From Earliella scabrosa (lineage: Eukaryota; Basidiomycota; Agaricomycetes; Polyporales; Polyporaceae): a DNA stretch of 64,000 nt. Position numbers and translations under genes: made by a program. Under the pieces are notes generated by a model. The model saw nothing but the letters and a program-made list of their open reading frames with translations. It was not told the origin of the DNA and did no database searches. Where the stretch lies: assembly GCA_022605405.1 (NCBI GenBank), contig JABYQQ010000005.1, positions 62,001 through 126,000 on the forward strand, given 5' to 3'. Of the stretch, positions 1 to 13,875 are shown piece by piece (position 1 is the first letter of the stretch; each line of letters opens with the position of its first letter).

Positions 1-3000
1 CATGGAGCATGGTCGAGGAACTTACGAGAGCAGGTAGACAACCATCCATCCAATAAGCATGAACTCGCGCTTCAGCAAGAAGATCAAAGCCTGGAGAAGT
101 ATAGATGAGCATCGAGCGATATTATACAGTGAACGATGTAGACTCGCCTGTAGACCGTATACGGCTGCTATCATGATGAGCGACAGGATGGGGAACGCAG
201 CCTTGCCGATGGCCACAACAACGATGAGATAGACAAGCTGTATGACTCATCAGTATGAGAGAATGATACAAGGAGGTTGGCGGGAATACCCACATAGACC
301 ACCGTCGACGGAAGAATCAAGGTACCAAGCAGATCAATGAACACGAAGAACCGCATCGAGAAGCAGCAGAAGCCGAACAGCTCCGGGAGGAATACGAGCT
401 CGCAAAGGTTGTGCACTGTCGAGTTGATCCACCGACGACGCTGCGAGAACAGCACGCGCCAAGATTCGGGGGCAATGGTGTGTGCTATAGCATCGGGAGT
501 GAACTTCGTCCTGAACGTGGGGAAGTGCTTGAGAAGGAGCGTCGTCAGGTAACGATCTTCACCGAGCGAGAACAGGTTCTTCTTGTGCAAGGTGTCGACG
601 AGGGGCTCCGCGTACTCTTCGATGACACGGTTCGAGATGATGATCGGGCGACCCTTGTCCGCGGTACGGATCCGGTACATCGAGAAACATCCGGGCAAAC
701 ACGTCACCGAGCCGAACAAGCTCTCGAACGCCTTTGACAAGTGGTGCGAGATGTAGTATTCGTAGACCTAGGAACAACATGAGGTACGGCGATATGAAGA
801 GGATCGTGTAAACGTACCTGGATCATTGTCCACCATGAACCTTCCTCATTGTCGAGCTTCGTCTCACCACAGATTCCAATGATACTCGAATCATCAGCCG
901 TGCACGCGACCAGCCGGTTCAGCGAGTCTGGGGTAACCGTCTGCATAATAAAGCTCAGTGGGTTGGCTCGATAGGTATGCGAATCAAACCTCACCGTATC
1001 GGCATCAACTGTGAAGATGTACTCGTAGAATGCTGGGTCGATACCAATGACGTTGCGCATCTGGTGATAAATCTCCAGCTCGAGCGGCGCCATCGGAGCA
1101 TCGAAGTGGACCCTGTTGAGGTACTGCATGACGAGGATTTGACTGTCACGCTTCCCTCGGTTACCGGGCTTGGTCCGCTCTGTTGGCTTGCCGACCTTCA
1201 CGACGACGATGTATCTACAGAAGTGGTGAGACACTACGCTGCTGCTGGTATGACATAAACATCTACTCACGGAACCACGTGCCCCTCGAACTCGTAGAGG
1301 CCGGAATAGACCTTCCCGTAGTTCAGCTGACGGGAGCCTTCGCCGATAGCCTTGTACAACAGCGGCTCGGGGTCAAGCTTAGGGTCGACACCGAGGACAT
1401 CGAGGACGATACGAGGAGTCGTGCGGTCGTTCCCAGTACCGATGATGTTGCCATCGCAAATGATGAAGATCAGCTTGCGCTTGTCATCGTAATTGAGGGC
1501 TGCTAGCGAGTCAATGGTACGCCGGAGCGACTCCTCGCCTTCCGTGTAACAAGGAACCTGGCACAGCACGAACTTGTCCAACATCTCGGGGTTACGCTTC
1601 GGCGCCAGCTGGAGTGCGGCCAAGACTGATGGACAGGGTGAGCTTCTGTCTAGTCAACAAAACATATGCACTTACACTTGACTCCAACCGAGACCATCAG
1701 GATGATTGAGATGACGAGTAGCAAGATGTTCTGGACCCGGCAGCGCGGCGAGTCGCGGAAGTCGGGCTTTCCCTGGAAGAACAAGTTGCTCATGCAGTTC
1801 AAGTTCTGAGCGCGCTTTTCAGGTTCGAGCGAGTTGAGAATTCGGTTCAGCGACTCCGTGATGTCCTGTCCAGGTTGTTGTTGGAAGAGCGTCACGAGGT
1901 CCTCGTCGAGGAAGTTGAACTGGCTGTCCAGCGAAGCAGTGTACACGTAGTCCGTCAGGTCGTAGACGGAGTCGTCATAGATCGCCCACAACCTGAAATG
2001 CGCGTCAGCGGATGGGCGCACACGTAACAACAGTTGTACTTACCGTTGATTGTCCGGGTCGTTTGCCGCAGCTCTGATCGCTTTCTTGTCAATCACCACT
2101 GGCCCCTTGCGGAATTCACGGATCTTGGGGAGGAAGTTCTTGGTGTACCAGTCCCTGTTCTCAAGCTTGGTCCCTTGGGCACCGACGGTGGGCCCAGATT
2201 TGTGCATAGCCTGCGGCGCTTGAGGCGTGAAGTTGGCGGACATCATTTGGAGGGTAGAACCTTGCGGGACAAGCCCGCCGCAAGCGAGAGGAATCGGGGG
2301 AGGGAAATAACCCGTCAGGTCCTGCCCAGCAACGATAGACAGAGTGTCCGGAGTATTACTCCTCAGGTTCGGAATGGTAGAGTGCTGGCCGTGAATGAAG
2401 TTCGTGACATCGTAAACAGAACCCTGGATGGCTACCCAGAAGTCGTCGTCACCTGTGTGCTGGTTCACCTCGTTGATAGACCACGCCTTGTCGAAGTCGG
2501 GACAGAGAAGCCGGCCGAACAGGACGATGTAGAAGATGACGATGGCGTTGAAGAGGAATATGAGCCAGAAGATGGTCACCTTCTCCCGCCACGCGAGCTG
2601 GATGTCGGGGCGCTTCATACGGCCGACCTTCGACAGAACAAACGAAGGGATCCACCATGTTGTCAACCAGACGACGTAGAGCCAGTTTCGCCGTGATCGA
2701 CTGGTAGGGACCTCCTCGACCGTGTTCGGCGCTTTCGCGACGATACTACCTTCCTTTGATGCACCGAGATCTGGAGGGGTGCCATCACCACCACCCTTCT
2801 TGTCCCATTCCGAACCCCAACCCTCTCCGCCATCACTGTATGCGGGCGTCTCGGGGTTGTTAGGTGTCAGTGGGGTGGGGAACGCGGGGTCTCGATACTG
2901 GGTTCCGTGAGTTCCTGTCCTCGTCAGCAACAGGTTGTCCTCGCTATCGCCGCCACCATAGTAGGCACCAGGCGTGAGCGACTCCTGGTGAGTGTATTCG

Positions 3001-5479
3001 GTCGCGTCATCGGGCATGACACTCTCGTCGTCAGCCGCCTCCGTGCCGCCGCGCTTGTGCTCCTTCTCCAAGGCTCGAAGTACGTCCTCCACCATCTTCC
3101 ACGCGTGGTACGTGAGCCAGATCATGCGGTGACCGACGACATAGTCCTCGCCTTCCTTCCATCCGTTCGAAGACGCGCACTGCCTGATCCGCTCTGCTTC
3201 GGAGCCCCGGATGGTGGGGACATAGCGATCACAGAAAGCACTCTGATCGAGGTCCACAACCAAGTCTTGTTTCTTGCGAGCGACGAGGTCAGGAAGCAGA
3301 AGCGCACGGATCTGCGCTTTTACTCGACGCTTATCGAACGAGTTCGCCGTTCCAGAGTCGTTGGGACGAATGCACGATACTGTCCACAGCCGCGTCCGGT
3401 CGAGGTTCCACATGATCTCCGAGAGCGTATAGTTGATCTGGGTAGAGATGGGGTAAACCTTGGAAGGATCGAGACGAGCATGCTCCTCTCCCGGGGAGAC
3501 CGTTGAGCCATCACGAGTGACGACGGTGGTGGGGGAACGTAGGGGACGGGAGGACACTTGAGCTTGGACGATGATGTTCTCATCCTTGGAGTGACGCTCT
3601 GTCGCGAGACTGGGGCCCGCCATCAGCTTCGCGATGAACGGATCAGTCGAGTTGCGGAGGAGGGTGACGAAGGCACAGTCCAGGAGGTCTGTATCCTTCT
3701 CGATGAAGTTGCGCGTATCGTAAGTGCAGCTGCCAGCGAAATGGTTGATACCGAACGTCATCCGGTCGGGCGCCTCAGCACTGCCTGGGGCGATGAAGGA
3801 GGCGTGCACACCAAACTTCGAGACAAGCTCCTGCAACGTCTCCTCCTCTTTCTTCTCGCCGCTCTTCCCCGACTTGAAGGAGGAACATGCCTTGTTGAAT
3901 ACGCCGAGCACGCCCCCAGGCTTCCGGTGTGCGCGTTCACTGAGCTGTGCACCCCGCAGCAGCTCGACGCAACCAGAGTTGTCCATGATGGAGATGGCGG
4001 GTAGTGCAACACCGTCGCCTGTCATTTGACTGTTGTACCCAACGGAATCCTCGAAAGTGTTGCGCAGGATGAACGAGTGGAACAACTCGTTCGAGAAGTT
4101 GATGCAGAACTCCTCGAAACCAGCTTGGTTCTGCGCCCCAATGAGGGGAGTGGGTCCGCCGAAGTAGACAGAGGCAGACTGTGTCAAACCCTTCGTTTGG
4201 AAGCCAGGCTGGTCGAAGAGGATGATCTGGGTCGAGGGAGGGGGGTCCTGAGAGCCGGGTGCGATCTTGTGGTTAGCCGTCTCGGTGACGAATGCAAACA
4301 GGATAGCGTAGAGGTCCTTCGCGAGTTGGTCGCGTTGAGCTCCGCTCTGTTGAGCATTCATCATGACGGTGTACAGCTCCTTCCGCACATAGCTCGTCTT
4401 GTTCGTCAGCACTTCGCTCAGCTCCTCTGGAGGAACGCCTAGCAGACGCGCGACCTGCTCTAGCACCGGCTGGTTCGCGACGTATGCGGAGACGTCACGA
4501 GCATCCGCCTCGCCAAACTGAAGGTTTCCGAGGAGGAGAATGGCGACGAGCAGACCGAATATGGAGGACAGGTGCTTCGACTTGAAGCCGAGGATCTTCA
4601 TCGCCGCTCTCAACTCGTCCATCGCAATGCCGTCATCGCTGAACGGACCGGCAGGAAGTCGGTAGCATCCGGAAGAGGCAAGTAGTGCGTAGTCGGACAC
4701 GTCCTCCAACGCGAATCGATCCCGCTCCTCAGGCGTGGCACCAGCGAGGAACTGGTAGAAAACGTGGTAGGTGCGTTCTTCGAAGGAGAGGCGTGAGAGC
4801 CGGGACTTGTCCAGACCGAACGTGAGGACCTTGGCAGCCTGGATACGGCCACGGTCGTTGAAGTGTAGTTCGAGGTACCGACTGTGTCGGGAGGCGTTGG
4901 GGTTAATGAGCGTCTTCGCGTTCCCGAAGGAATCAAGGAGTGTCGAGAGGGACTTGATCTGGTCCGAGAGCTTTGCCTCTCTCTTCGAGTGTGTGGAGAG
5001 CCGGAGGATCTGGTTGACCAAAAGCTGCGAGCTTGCGCTCTTGCCAGATGCGGTGATTCCTCTGTGTCCAAGCGTTCGTCGTCGGGCGTCCTGTAACTAA
5101 GCAATCAAGGGACTCACCGGAAGATGACTGCCTGGGATTCCATCCGTCTCCTCATGAGCAAGTACACTCGCGCTGCGAGATCGTAGAGATGAGGCGGCAG
5201 GCTTGCGGTGCCGGGGAGGGGGAAGCTGGTGTCCTTGTAACATCGCTCCTCGTACTCCTTCGCGCTGACGTCGTTGACATTAGCAAGGGTCTTGTAGGGA
5301 TTAACGACGATGAGGTTTGAGGCGCCGACTCTAGTGTATGGTTGATCTGCACGGAAGCGAGCTTGGAGAACAGAGAGGATGGTGTCGTCAGAAGGGTAGA
5401 CAGTCGCGGACGAGGAAGAGGAAACGAGGTCCGTGAGGTCGCCGGAGCTGATAGCCTGCGAGGCAAGTGCGGAGGCCAT
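1..5479 (-). CDS. Chitin synthase with myosin-like motor domain (class V type), truncated by left edge
   Basis: Plasma-membrane enzyme polymerising UDP-GlcNAc into chitin. Start is the ATG at 5479; exon 1 ends at 5118 and a 56-bp intron (5117-5062) joins into a P-loop-like GITASGKS of a myosin-type head. The large second exon (5061-2044) carries the head, two hydrophobic segments (near 2640-2690 and 2500-2580) and a cytochrome b5-like segment ending near 2380. Exons from about 1994 downstream hold the catalytic domain: CDGN near 1450, FTVDAD near 1000, GEDRYLTT near 570 and the product-binding QRRRW near 440. The next exons are transmembrane (AIGKAAFP, about 200; [14 protein letters not shown], about 40) and the gene continues past position 1, so the C-terminal membrane/DEK region is missing. 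At least seven introns. Class V versus the related motor class is not resolved; identity as a motor-headed chitin synthase is firm. Confidence 0.95.
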
Positions 5480-6422
5480 GGCCTGGTGGGGGGCAAAGAG
5501 TAGAGGGCGTCGACGCCGCCCGGAACGACGAGCAAACGACTGAAGGTGGAGAGGAAGGGCAGAGGTGAGATGTCGGCTCAGTGGGCTCCAGTGCCCGCAA
5601 GAGTGACGCGCGCCCCGCCACAGCGGCCGATCACGTTTCAACCCAACTAATGCCTCGGCCGGTCCCACCTGTCAAAGCTTACTCCGGTAACCAACCAATA
5701 CTTACCACGGCCGGAGGCTCCGGCCTGTCTCTATAACACCCGCAAGCGTGTTCCAGCCGTATTCTCCTCTTCGTTCTATTTAGTCTACTAGTGCTGGCGT
5801 GCATTCCTCTCGGTCGCAGGAAAGAATTATTGTGTATGTTCCGTTATGTCAGATACTAACATCTCCGACTCGCTCCATTCACAACTGACACAACGTAGTT
5901 TCTGGCATGTTCGAGGCCCATACATATGATACAACCATGCACGCGGCTATGAAGCAACCGGCAAAATGTTCGCTCGTCCCTGACAGTCACTGGTTCACAC
6001 ACAGCTGCATGTGGTGCACTGACGCAGACCGATGGATCAGATCTCAGAGACAACATTTAACAGAGGGAGACATAAGGACGACAGGGTCAAATAGATCCGC
6101 GCGTACCTGCGAAGAACTATAACGCAGGGCGCAGTAATCCATAGCTATCCTATACGGCGCGGCATGAACCAGCTCGAATTCATCAGCGAGGTGACCATGG
6201 TTTGAACTGCCTGGGTAATCAGGGCTCATACCTCCGAGTGCTGACTATCGGGCCACTTCGCCATTGGCTAAGCAGCCTTCCCATCGCGCACTTCCTCCAT
6301 AAGGTAGACATGGCGCGTCATCTTCTGTCATGCCCAGAGGCAGACGAACATCATCTCGAAAGACACACCAAAACCGAGTCCAGCGTAGAACACATCTCGA
6401 TCATAGCGATGACAACAATTAC
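5480..6422. other. Intergenic: chitin synthase upstream region and coatomer 3' flank
   Basis: No supportable gene. It separates the 5' end of the chitin synthase gene from the 3' end of the next gene, both on the minus strand, so it should hold the chitin synthase promoter. The short ORFs here start without conserved content. Confidence 0.6.
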
Positions 6423-9400
6423 CTACGATTCTTCCTCGTCGGCCTCTGCAAACGTCGCACACAAACCCATGAGCATGAGCGGTGATCGCAGAGATCGCGA
6501 ACTCCCACTCACCAGAGTCCCCATTCACGAGCGGTGCACCAGGCGCCGGCGCGCTGGCCTCGCGCTGCAGCGCCTCCTCCCACCCCTCCTCGAACAGCTC
6601 CGGGTTCGCAGAGGGGTCTGCGACCGCCGCCGCGAGCTTCGTGCGCTTTTTCGCCTCGAGCTCGCCGCGCCACGCCTGCACCGCCTCTGGCGCCTTCGAA
6701 GGGGCGTACGTGCGCGCAAACATGGCGGCCTCGGGCGCCCGGTGCGTCTTGATGAGCAGGTCGACGCATGGCTTGGGGTCGCCGAGCTGCAGGAGCGTCG
6801 CGAACGCGAGGTTGTTCTGGCCCTTCTCGACTGCGCGGTGACGAGCACGGTGGCGTTAGCATGGAAGCTGGAGGCAGAGGAAGACACGTGTACGTACCTG
6901 CTTGCGCAGCGAGCTTAGTGAGACCTTCTCGGTCCCCCACTGCGAGGAGAAGCAGCATCAGCGCACTCAAGTCGCCTGCCTTCTCGAAGCTCTCCCGCGC
7001 GAGGTCGAACCGCCACACGGCTAGCGCACGGTCGCCGATGGCTTTCCACTTCGCCTCCGCCTCGAGCTCGGGTACTGTCCGGGCGATCTCGACAGCAGCA
7101 TCGAGGTCGTCTAGTTGAAGGGAGAGGTCGAACTTTTGATCTGGGTCTGTCGTCACCTGGAGCGCGAGCTCCTTGAGGCCTATGCGATTTCAGTAAAGGA
7201 AAGTGAGCAGGATGGAGAAGCATCACCTCGGCCCTCGAGGAACGTCGCGATCTTGTTGCGATGCTCTTTTGGTATTGAAGGTAGGAGCTCGTTCGCGGTA
7301 TCCATATCACCTGCCAGGACTGCGGTTTGGTACTCCACCAGACTCAGAGAGAGCGAGTAGCTGTAGACGTTGACATCCTTGTCGACGAGGTACACACGAT
7401 TGTGTGCTGGCATGTAGCCGAGAAGGTACAGAGGCCTGTACACCGTTCAGTCCCAGCTATACCGTGTCTACCTTGAGCTGAGCGACTCACGTATCGAAGG
7501 GTGTGATGGTGTACGACTCGCTGCCGATGAAGTAGTTGAGGCGATTGGCAGCAGTGGTGTAGATGAAGCAATCGCCTATCCACTTCGCTGTCTTGACACT
7601 GGAGCGACGTTAGTGAGATTCAGTGCGCTAAGAAATACGACCTACTTGTCGGAGATCTCAGCGACCAGGTCAAACGCCTCCTCGACGCCTTCATCACCGA
7701 GATCTGCACCAGACTCGAGCTTCGCAGTATATGCGTCCCGGTCAAAACGAAGAACGTAGAAGGAGTCTTCCGATGCAATTGCGACGAGGTTGCCCGTCCC
7801 AGACCAGTAGATCTACAGCAGCGCATTAGCCAATAGAGCAATCGCACCTGCCGAAACACTCACGTTCTTGGCGTCCACCTCGATTCGCCGCACGATATCT
7901 CCGGATTCCCAGTCCCAGAACAAGACGAAGCCAGCTCCGCGCGCACCCAGAAGCGTACCACCATGGATTCCGTCGATGGCCCATGATCCCGCGCCCTTCA
8001 TGCCTGCACCGGTACGCTCACGGAAGTTCTTGTATACGCGCACCTTCATGCGACCCTCAAGGACGGCATATGTGTTGGAATCTCCGGCCCACGCGAACGA
8101 GTTGCCGTTGCCGAATGCCTTGTTACGCCATGCGAGTGCTGTGTATACAATGTACTCGCCGTCTCCCACCACGGTTACAAAGCGGCCGTTGGGCGAGTGC
8201 AGAAGAGACGTGGCGAAGACCTCCGTGGTGCCGAGCTCCTTGATCGACATCGGTATCCGATTACCGTCGGTGACGGAGTCTTCCTGGATCGTCTGGATGT
8301 TGGCGGAAAGCACTTCGTTATTCCGAGTGTAGACCAGCTTGCCGGAGGTATCCATGCTGTACGTAGGTTCGTCGCGTCCAAGCTACGCAATCAGTCAGTC
8401 CGATTGTCGATGCACGCACATAGTATGCCTACTGACCTTGACGACCACGAGACCCTCATCGTATCCGATAGCAACTTCATTGGCGGTCTTGCGGAGTGCG
8501 ATACACCAGGCGCGCTCCAAAGCGTAGCTGAGAGTGTTTTCCAGGCGGTACGTACCGCTATTCCAGAGCTTCACAGTACCGTCTTCGCCACCACTGATAA
8601 TGAGCGGGAGATTGGGGTGGAACACAGCAAAGAGCACGTTGTTGGAGTGTCCCTCCAGAGTCTGCACGCAACTCTTGCTCAGGTAGTCCCAGATCTTCAC
8701 GGTCTTGTCGTCACTTGCGGTTACGAGGTAAGGCTTGTCTGCACCTGGGTAAAACTCGACAAAGTTGACACCCTTGTCGTGTGCCTCCATGGTGGAGTTG
8801 GGGGATGAGGAGCCGAGGGACCACATCTTCACACTGCGGTCCAGACACGAAGATGCAAAGGTATTGGGATCTTTGGGGTTCACCGCAATGTTCATGATGT
8901 AGTGGGTGTGGCCTTCGTAGGTCTATGACGCAACTGAGTAACTAGGACACACGGCATTGGCGAGTAAACGCACCTGGATGCACCTCCATTGCTTGTCCCA
9001 ATCCCATGCCTTAATTGTCATATCATCACTACCCGTCAAGACAATACTTGCAGTTGGGTGCACGGTAAGACACCTGATGTAGTCCGGGTGTGCCTCAAAG
9101 GCCGCGACCTTTTCATGCGTGTTATAGTTGAAGATCCGGAGCTGGAAGTCGTCGGAGCCTGCGACAAACCAGTTCTTGCGGGGGATGAAGCGAACGCAGC
9201 GGACAGGCACCTCCGCGACCTCGAACGTCTTGATCAATGCGCCGGTGTCATGATTATAGATGTTGACCGTGCCGTTGTAGAGACCGGCGAGGATCCAGGG
9301 CTCGGTGGGATGGAAGTCTACGCCTTTTACGCGGTCCGAACGAGTGAAGAGTTTCCTCTAGATCGAGTCTAAGTACTGTGCATATATCCACATGTCTGCA

Positions 9401-9432
9401 CGCGTTCTACTCACGTTGATGTCCAACAACAT
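6423..9432 (-). CDS. SEC27: Coatomer subunit beta' (COPI, Sec27/COPB2)
   Basis: WD40-propeller subunit of the COPI coat that drives retrograde Golgi-to-ER vesicle traffic. The first coding exon is only 18 nt (ATG at 9432, MLLDIN), joined to an exon starting at 9357 that continues [17 protein letters not shown], the family's usual N-terminus. Exons down to about 8400 encode the WD repeats ([17 protein letters not shown] blades, repeats near 9000, 8850, 8700 and 8600). Later exons (8355-6513) encode the second propeller and the alpha-solenoid. The last intron (6512-6446) leads to a 23-nt final exon giving an acidic tail ending EADEEES before the TAG at 6423. About ten exons. The gene is intact, shows the expected family length and is housekeeping. 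Its upstream neighbour at 10308 is divergent. Confidence 0.95.
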
Positions 9433-10307
9433 GACTGTGCGTTATGGGAGCGCACGTCGTCCGCGATAGTGAAGGCCGCAGGGGTCGTAATGGAGGTCGT
9501 GACCGGGAAAGGGAATGGTAGACGTGGATGTTGCGGTGCGCGCGCCAGAGCCACTTTGCACGTTGACCTCTTCCATCTCTCAATATCATTCTGATTCGAT
9601 CCGGTCTTTTCTCAAAATCTCTCATGTTCGCCCTCGTCCTCGGATGCTCGAAGTGCACTCGACACCTCCGTTGCAGTCAAGACAAGCAGTCGAATCTTCA
9701 ACACGAGGGGTGGACAAGACCGCGTGGCTTCCACGTAGCTGATGGGGCGGTACGGGAGTCAGGCAACTCTTCTGCAGCTGCATAGGGCGGCATGTCAGGC
9801 ATGGGCTAATCGTGAGTCCACGAACTTTGGGCGCAGTTCATTTCCGCGACACATCAGCGTGAGGTGCAATCTTGTCCACCTGGAGGTGGTCGCTACGGGC
9901 GTTGTCCTTGGACTGGCTTTCGAGCAGAACAACGTCCTCTGCAGGCGCAAGATCATAACCTGATGAGTATTCAACCGAGCCTACTTACGTGTAAGGCGGG
10001 AGTTCTGCGCACCCCGTAAGAGCTGCCGCATTGTATCTCGCTGTGATCTTGTGCGTCTGGGAGAACACGTGTGTTCAGCACCCCATGCAGCCCAATTCTG
10101 CCCAATCTCTGCACGCAAATCGCATCGCTATCTCGTGGAAAATGCTCCTTGAACCCCAGCTCAGACACGCCTCGACAAAACCGCCAGGCAGCAGCCTCCT
10201 CTGCGAATATATACGCCGCCGTCGCCGCCCTCTTCTCCTTCTCCATCGAGGAGCTCGGCCTCCAACCACTTGACTCTTTCCTCTCGATCTACGTGATCGT
10301 CCCCACC
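9433..10307. other. Divergent promoter region between coatomer and WW-domain genes
   Basis: 875 bp shared upstream region of two divergent genes. No conserved ORF and no clear TATA box were seen on either side. The ORF reading continuously into the plus-strand gene from about 10071 lacks family-like content and is probably 5' leader. Confidence 0.5.
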
Positions 10308-13300
10308 ATGTCTTCAAGTTCCCCACCCAAGCGAGCGGACTCCCTCTCCAGCTCTTCTGGTCGTCCGGCGTCGCCCTCCCCAGGAAGGTCCTTCAGGAGC
10401 CGCATGTCAACTGCCGTGCGGCGCGCGTCGACAGGGCTATCGTTCTCTCAAGTCGGCAAGCTCTCGCGGTCGTCGTCCAAGGCATCCTTGAAGGTAGAGA
10501 CAGCGCAGGCGCCGACTCCCTCTTCTGAGGACCTGCACGCGGTTCCGAGTCCTGTCGCAGAATCTCCAGCCCGTGAGGCGGAAGCTACAGCAGAGGTGTC
10601 GGCTCCACCAATTGGCCCTTCTCCTCTTGCCACCGTCACTGTTGCTGAAGACTCCGCGCCGTCACCGGCAACTCCAGCACGAGTGCTAGAGCCCCAAGTC
10701 ACTGCTTCACCAGAACAAGTCCCCGTTGTGCTTCCCCCTCAACCGCTCGAGCCTTCCCCTCAGCCGTTAGGCTTCAGCGACCCCATCCTTCCTACAGTGT
10801 CAGTACCCGTGGTTGAGAGTCCGGTGGTCGTTCCTCAGGATGTCCCCGCACCCATCGAACCTGAGGTTGCGCCGCCCTTACCCGAGCCGACGCCTGTTTC
10901 GACTCTCCCCCTTCCTTCCGCTGAGCCTCCGGTACCAAGCGCGGTCGAGGAGCATCGTGCAGACTACTTCGCCTTTGGAGACCCAATACCCGCTGTCCTG
11001 ACTGCACAGCACCCTGTTGCGGAACCGGTGCCGCAAGTTATGACGCCCCCGCCTGAACCCGCACCCACCCACGAGGTGGTCCCTTCTCAAGACATTTCCC
11101 ATGTGCAGATACCCACTGACGCGTCAACGTTCGCGTGGAGTGACGAGCCTGCATTGGGTCACAAGGCTTCTCGTACGAGCTTCTCTGAACCCATTCAGCA
11201 CTCCGCCGAGCCGTCTGGGAAGGTGTCCTCAAGAGCGAGCAAGTCGTCCTTGTCAACCTCCTACGGCCAACTACTGCCCGATCAGCAGCGGGGGCGCAGC
11301 TCGAGCGTTCGGTCAGTATTTGTCCAGGATGTTTTGTGCCAGAGGTGACTGATGATGCGACAGGTTCTCCATGGATGATCCGTTCGCGGACCATTTCGCT
11401 GTCCTTCCGAACCCTCCTAAGTTGGAGATGCCAAAGACTGGACTGTCCCCAGTCGAGAGCGTTAGCATGCCTGAGTACGTTCCCTCCTCTTGTGTTCGTA
11501 GCATTGGTATCTAACATAAAAGTTTTTTTGCCAGACCGGTAACCATCCCTCACCCTGAGGTTGAGCCGGTGCACGAGCCCGAAGCACCGATCCAAGAGTC
11601 CCCTACGCCTATGCACTTCCCCCTTCCGCCCGCCCAGGACGTCATCGGGTCGCAGTAAGTCAGCTCTGTCGTGACCTCCTAGGATTGAGTGCTCACACCT
11701 CACATCAGCGCGAATTATCAAGCGAACGCCTCTGCCTACATGCTAGGCGACAGAGGGGACGGTGCATCACTAGTGGAGTAAGTATTGAAAGCCAGCATGC
11801 CTTCCACATACTCATCACCATGCAGTGAACGTATTCCGTTACTGCACGGCAGCGCGAAGGCGACCCCTAGTCGCGGCAAGACAGCGAATGTAGTGGCGAC
11901 GTTTTCCTCGGGACCAATCACGACCGAGATTGCAGCGACACGTACACTGCAGACGCTGGGATGGGTTGAGTACACTCTGCCGGACAGCACGCAGTACTAC
12001 TACCACCCGGGAATGCGCGTCACGACCGACGTCGATCTCCGCAATACAAGATATCTGCAATGGGTTACAGAATATCTTGAGAAGACGTCGCGGGAGACTC
12101 CTCTTCCAGCGTCGCAGGGCTGGGAGCTCTGGCTTAGGAACACCGCAAACGTGAAGCCAGAGTTCAAAGCAGAACAGTCTTGGGTCAACCATGCGATGCG
12201 CGTTGTCACCAGTGTGCCTCCCCCTACGGTTTCGGGCAATGGCCTCATCATGGAGAACTTCTCCGATGACAACAGTGGGTGGGACTCTTGTCTGCCGATG
12301 AAACACGGCTCACTCGCACGTTTGTAGAGCTCGACATGGACTTCCGTTACTGGTGTTTCATTGAGGGCCACCCTGCGCACGTCCAACTTCCCACTGACAG
12401 ACATACGGAAGCAATGGACGCCCTCAAGTGGTCTTACACGGGTGAGCCGGACTCGTGCCCATGTCTTTCTCGGTACATCTTGCTGACTCGCACACAGACT
12501 CTATCATCCCAACTGCTCAGCCAGCCCCGCCTCCGTTCGCTCCCCATGAGTGCCAGGAGCTCATGAACCTTCTTCGCTCGTTCGATGAGAATTCCCACGG
12601 TGCGCTTATTGTCCAGACTCGGGTCGTCGCGCGCGTACTGCTCCGTCTCTGTAAGTGAATTAACGCTGTATGCGTACGACCCGCTCTGACTTACGTATCA
12701 CAGCGCAATGGAAGCAGATGCACTTCCGCCCGAACAAGCCCCTCCCCAGAGACGCGATCAAGGGTGTCACTCAGCCTCGCACACCCTTCACCCGGGCGCT
12801 CTTGGACTTCATCATTGGCTGCCTATGTTTGGGCATCCCGTACATCTTCCTCGGTCGCTCGCACTACCACAGCTTCGACGAGGAGAGCGGTTTGTACAGC
12901 GCCGGCCCGATGCTCATGGTCAGCGCTTGCGCCTGCCTTGTGGTACGTCCCCTCCAACGTCTGTTTTGCCCCGCTGGATCACTGACATTGTGAGCAGGCT
13001 GCTGTCATTTTGAGCGCGTCGGTCACGTTCCTCTCGCTGCCACAGCTCGACGACGTCCCACGACTGGCGGGCTTCCTCGCGATAGCCTTCTCCGCGTCAA
13101 GCATGGTCTCGGCCGTCATCGCGCTGTTCCGATACAAGACAGAGGTCGACCGGACGATAGTATACTTGGGCGGCGAAGGCATGATGGTCCTATCGGTGAG
13201 TTTTTGTGCCTAATTTATCTGTGGTTCATGGAGAACTGACGGATGCGTGCAGAGGAGAAGCGTCATATTCTCGCTACCGCTCGTGTTCCTCGCGTGGGCG

Positions 13301-13471
13301 ATCGCCGCTTTCATGACCGGCATCACGCTTTATTCCTTCCGCGGGGCGACGGTGACGAGCAGGGTGGCGGTCCGGCACCCCTTCGAACCATACACGCATT
13401 GGGCGGTCGTGGGCACGCTGGGCGCGTTGGGTGGGATGCTCACTACCGCGGCACTTGTTGCGCGTCGGTGA
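10308..13471 (+). CDS. WW-like domain protein with C-terminal multi-pass membrane region
   Basis: Not a named gene to me. The N-terminal ~340 residues (10308-11311) are serine/proline-rich and disordered, beginning MSSSSPPKRADS at a good ATG. After several short exons, the exon near 11824-12274 encodes a WW-like module: a tryptophan in GWVEYTLPDST, then YYYHP and TDVDLRN, with the second tryptophan replaced by aspartate. The last exons (12705-13471) are strongly hydrophobic with about five membrane segments, for example ALLDFIIGCLCLGIPYIFL and AAVILSASVTFLSL, and end with TAALVARR. Gene order (disordered tail, WW, C-terminal membrane block) suggests a membrane scaffold recruiting proline-rich partners; this is inferred. 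Roughly ten exons. The start could lie further upstream in frame, but the residues there look like untranslated leader. Confidence 0.8.
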
Positions 13472-13875
13472 TGGTGTTGTTGTACGATGTAGTTCCTTCC
13501 TTCATGACCGTCATGTGCGAGTTTGAGTCCTTTGACGACTATTTATTGGCATGACCATCTATCACATTCGCATTGATAACAGCCTCTTTTTGTTCCCAGG
13601 TTCAACTGTACCCATGATATACACATCTCTATGACTTACACCATGTTGTTTCGTAGAAGATCAATGGATTTGTTATGTAATGTACCCGGAATCCGGAGTT
13701 GTGGAACCCCACGTATGGTGGGCCCCCCTTCTCTCCGTGTACACGAGCATTCGGCGGCATTTCCTCGACGGCGCTTAAGAGCATCGAAACCCTATCACCA
13801 ACTGTGCAACCATAATGGGCTTCACAAAATACACTTCAACGAGCACTGAAGAGGGCTCGTACGGTGGCACAGTGA
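13472..13875. other. Short convergent 3' intergenic spacer
   Basis: 404 bp between two convergent genes. Only 3' untranslated sequence is expected here and no gene is visible. Confidence 0.6.

Noticed and set aside
2034..2696. Long plus-strand ORF antisense to the chitin synthase
   Set aside because: Shadow of the coding exon on the other strand in GC-rich DNA.
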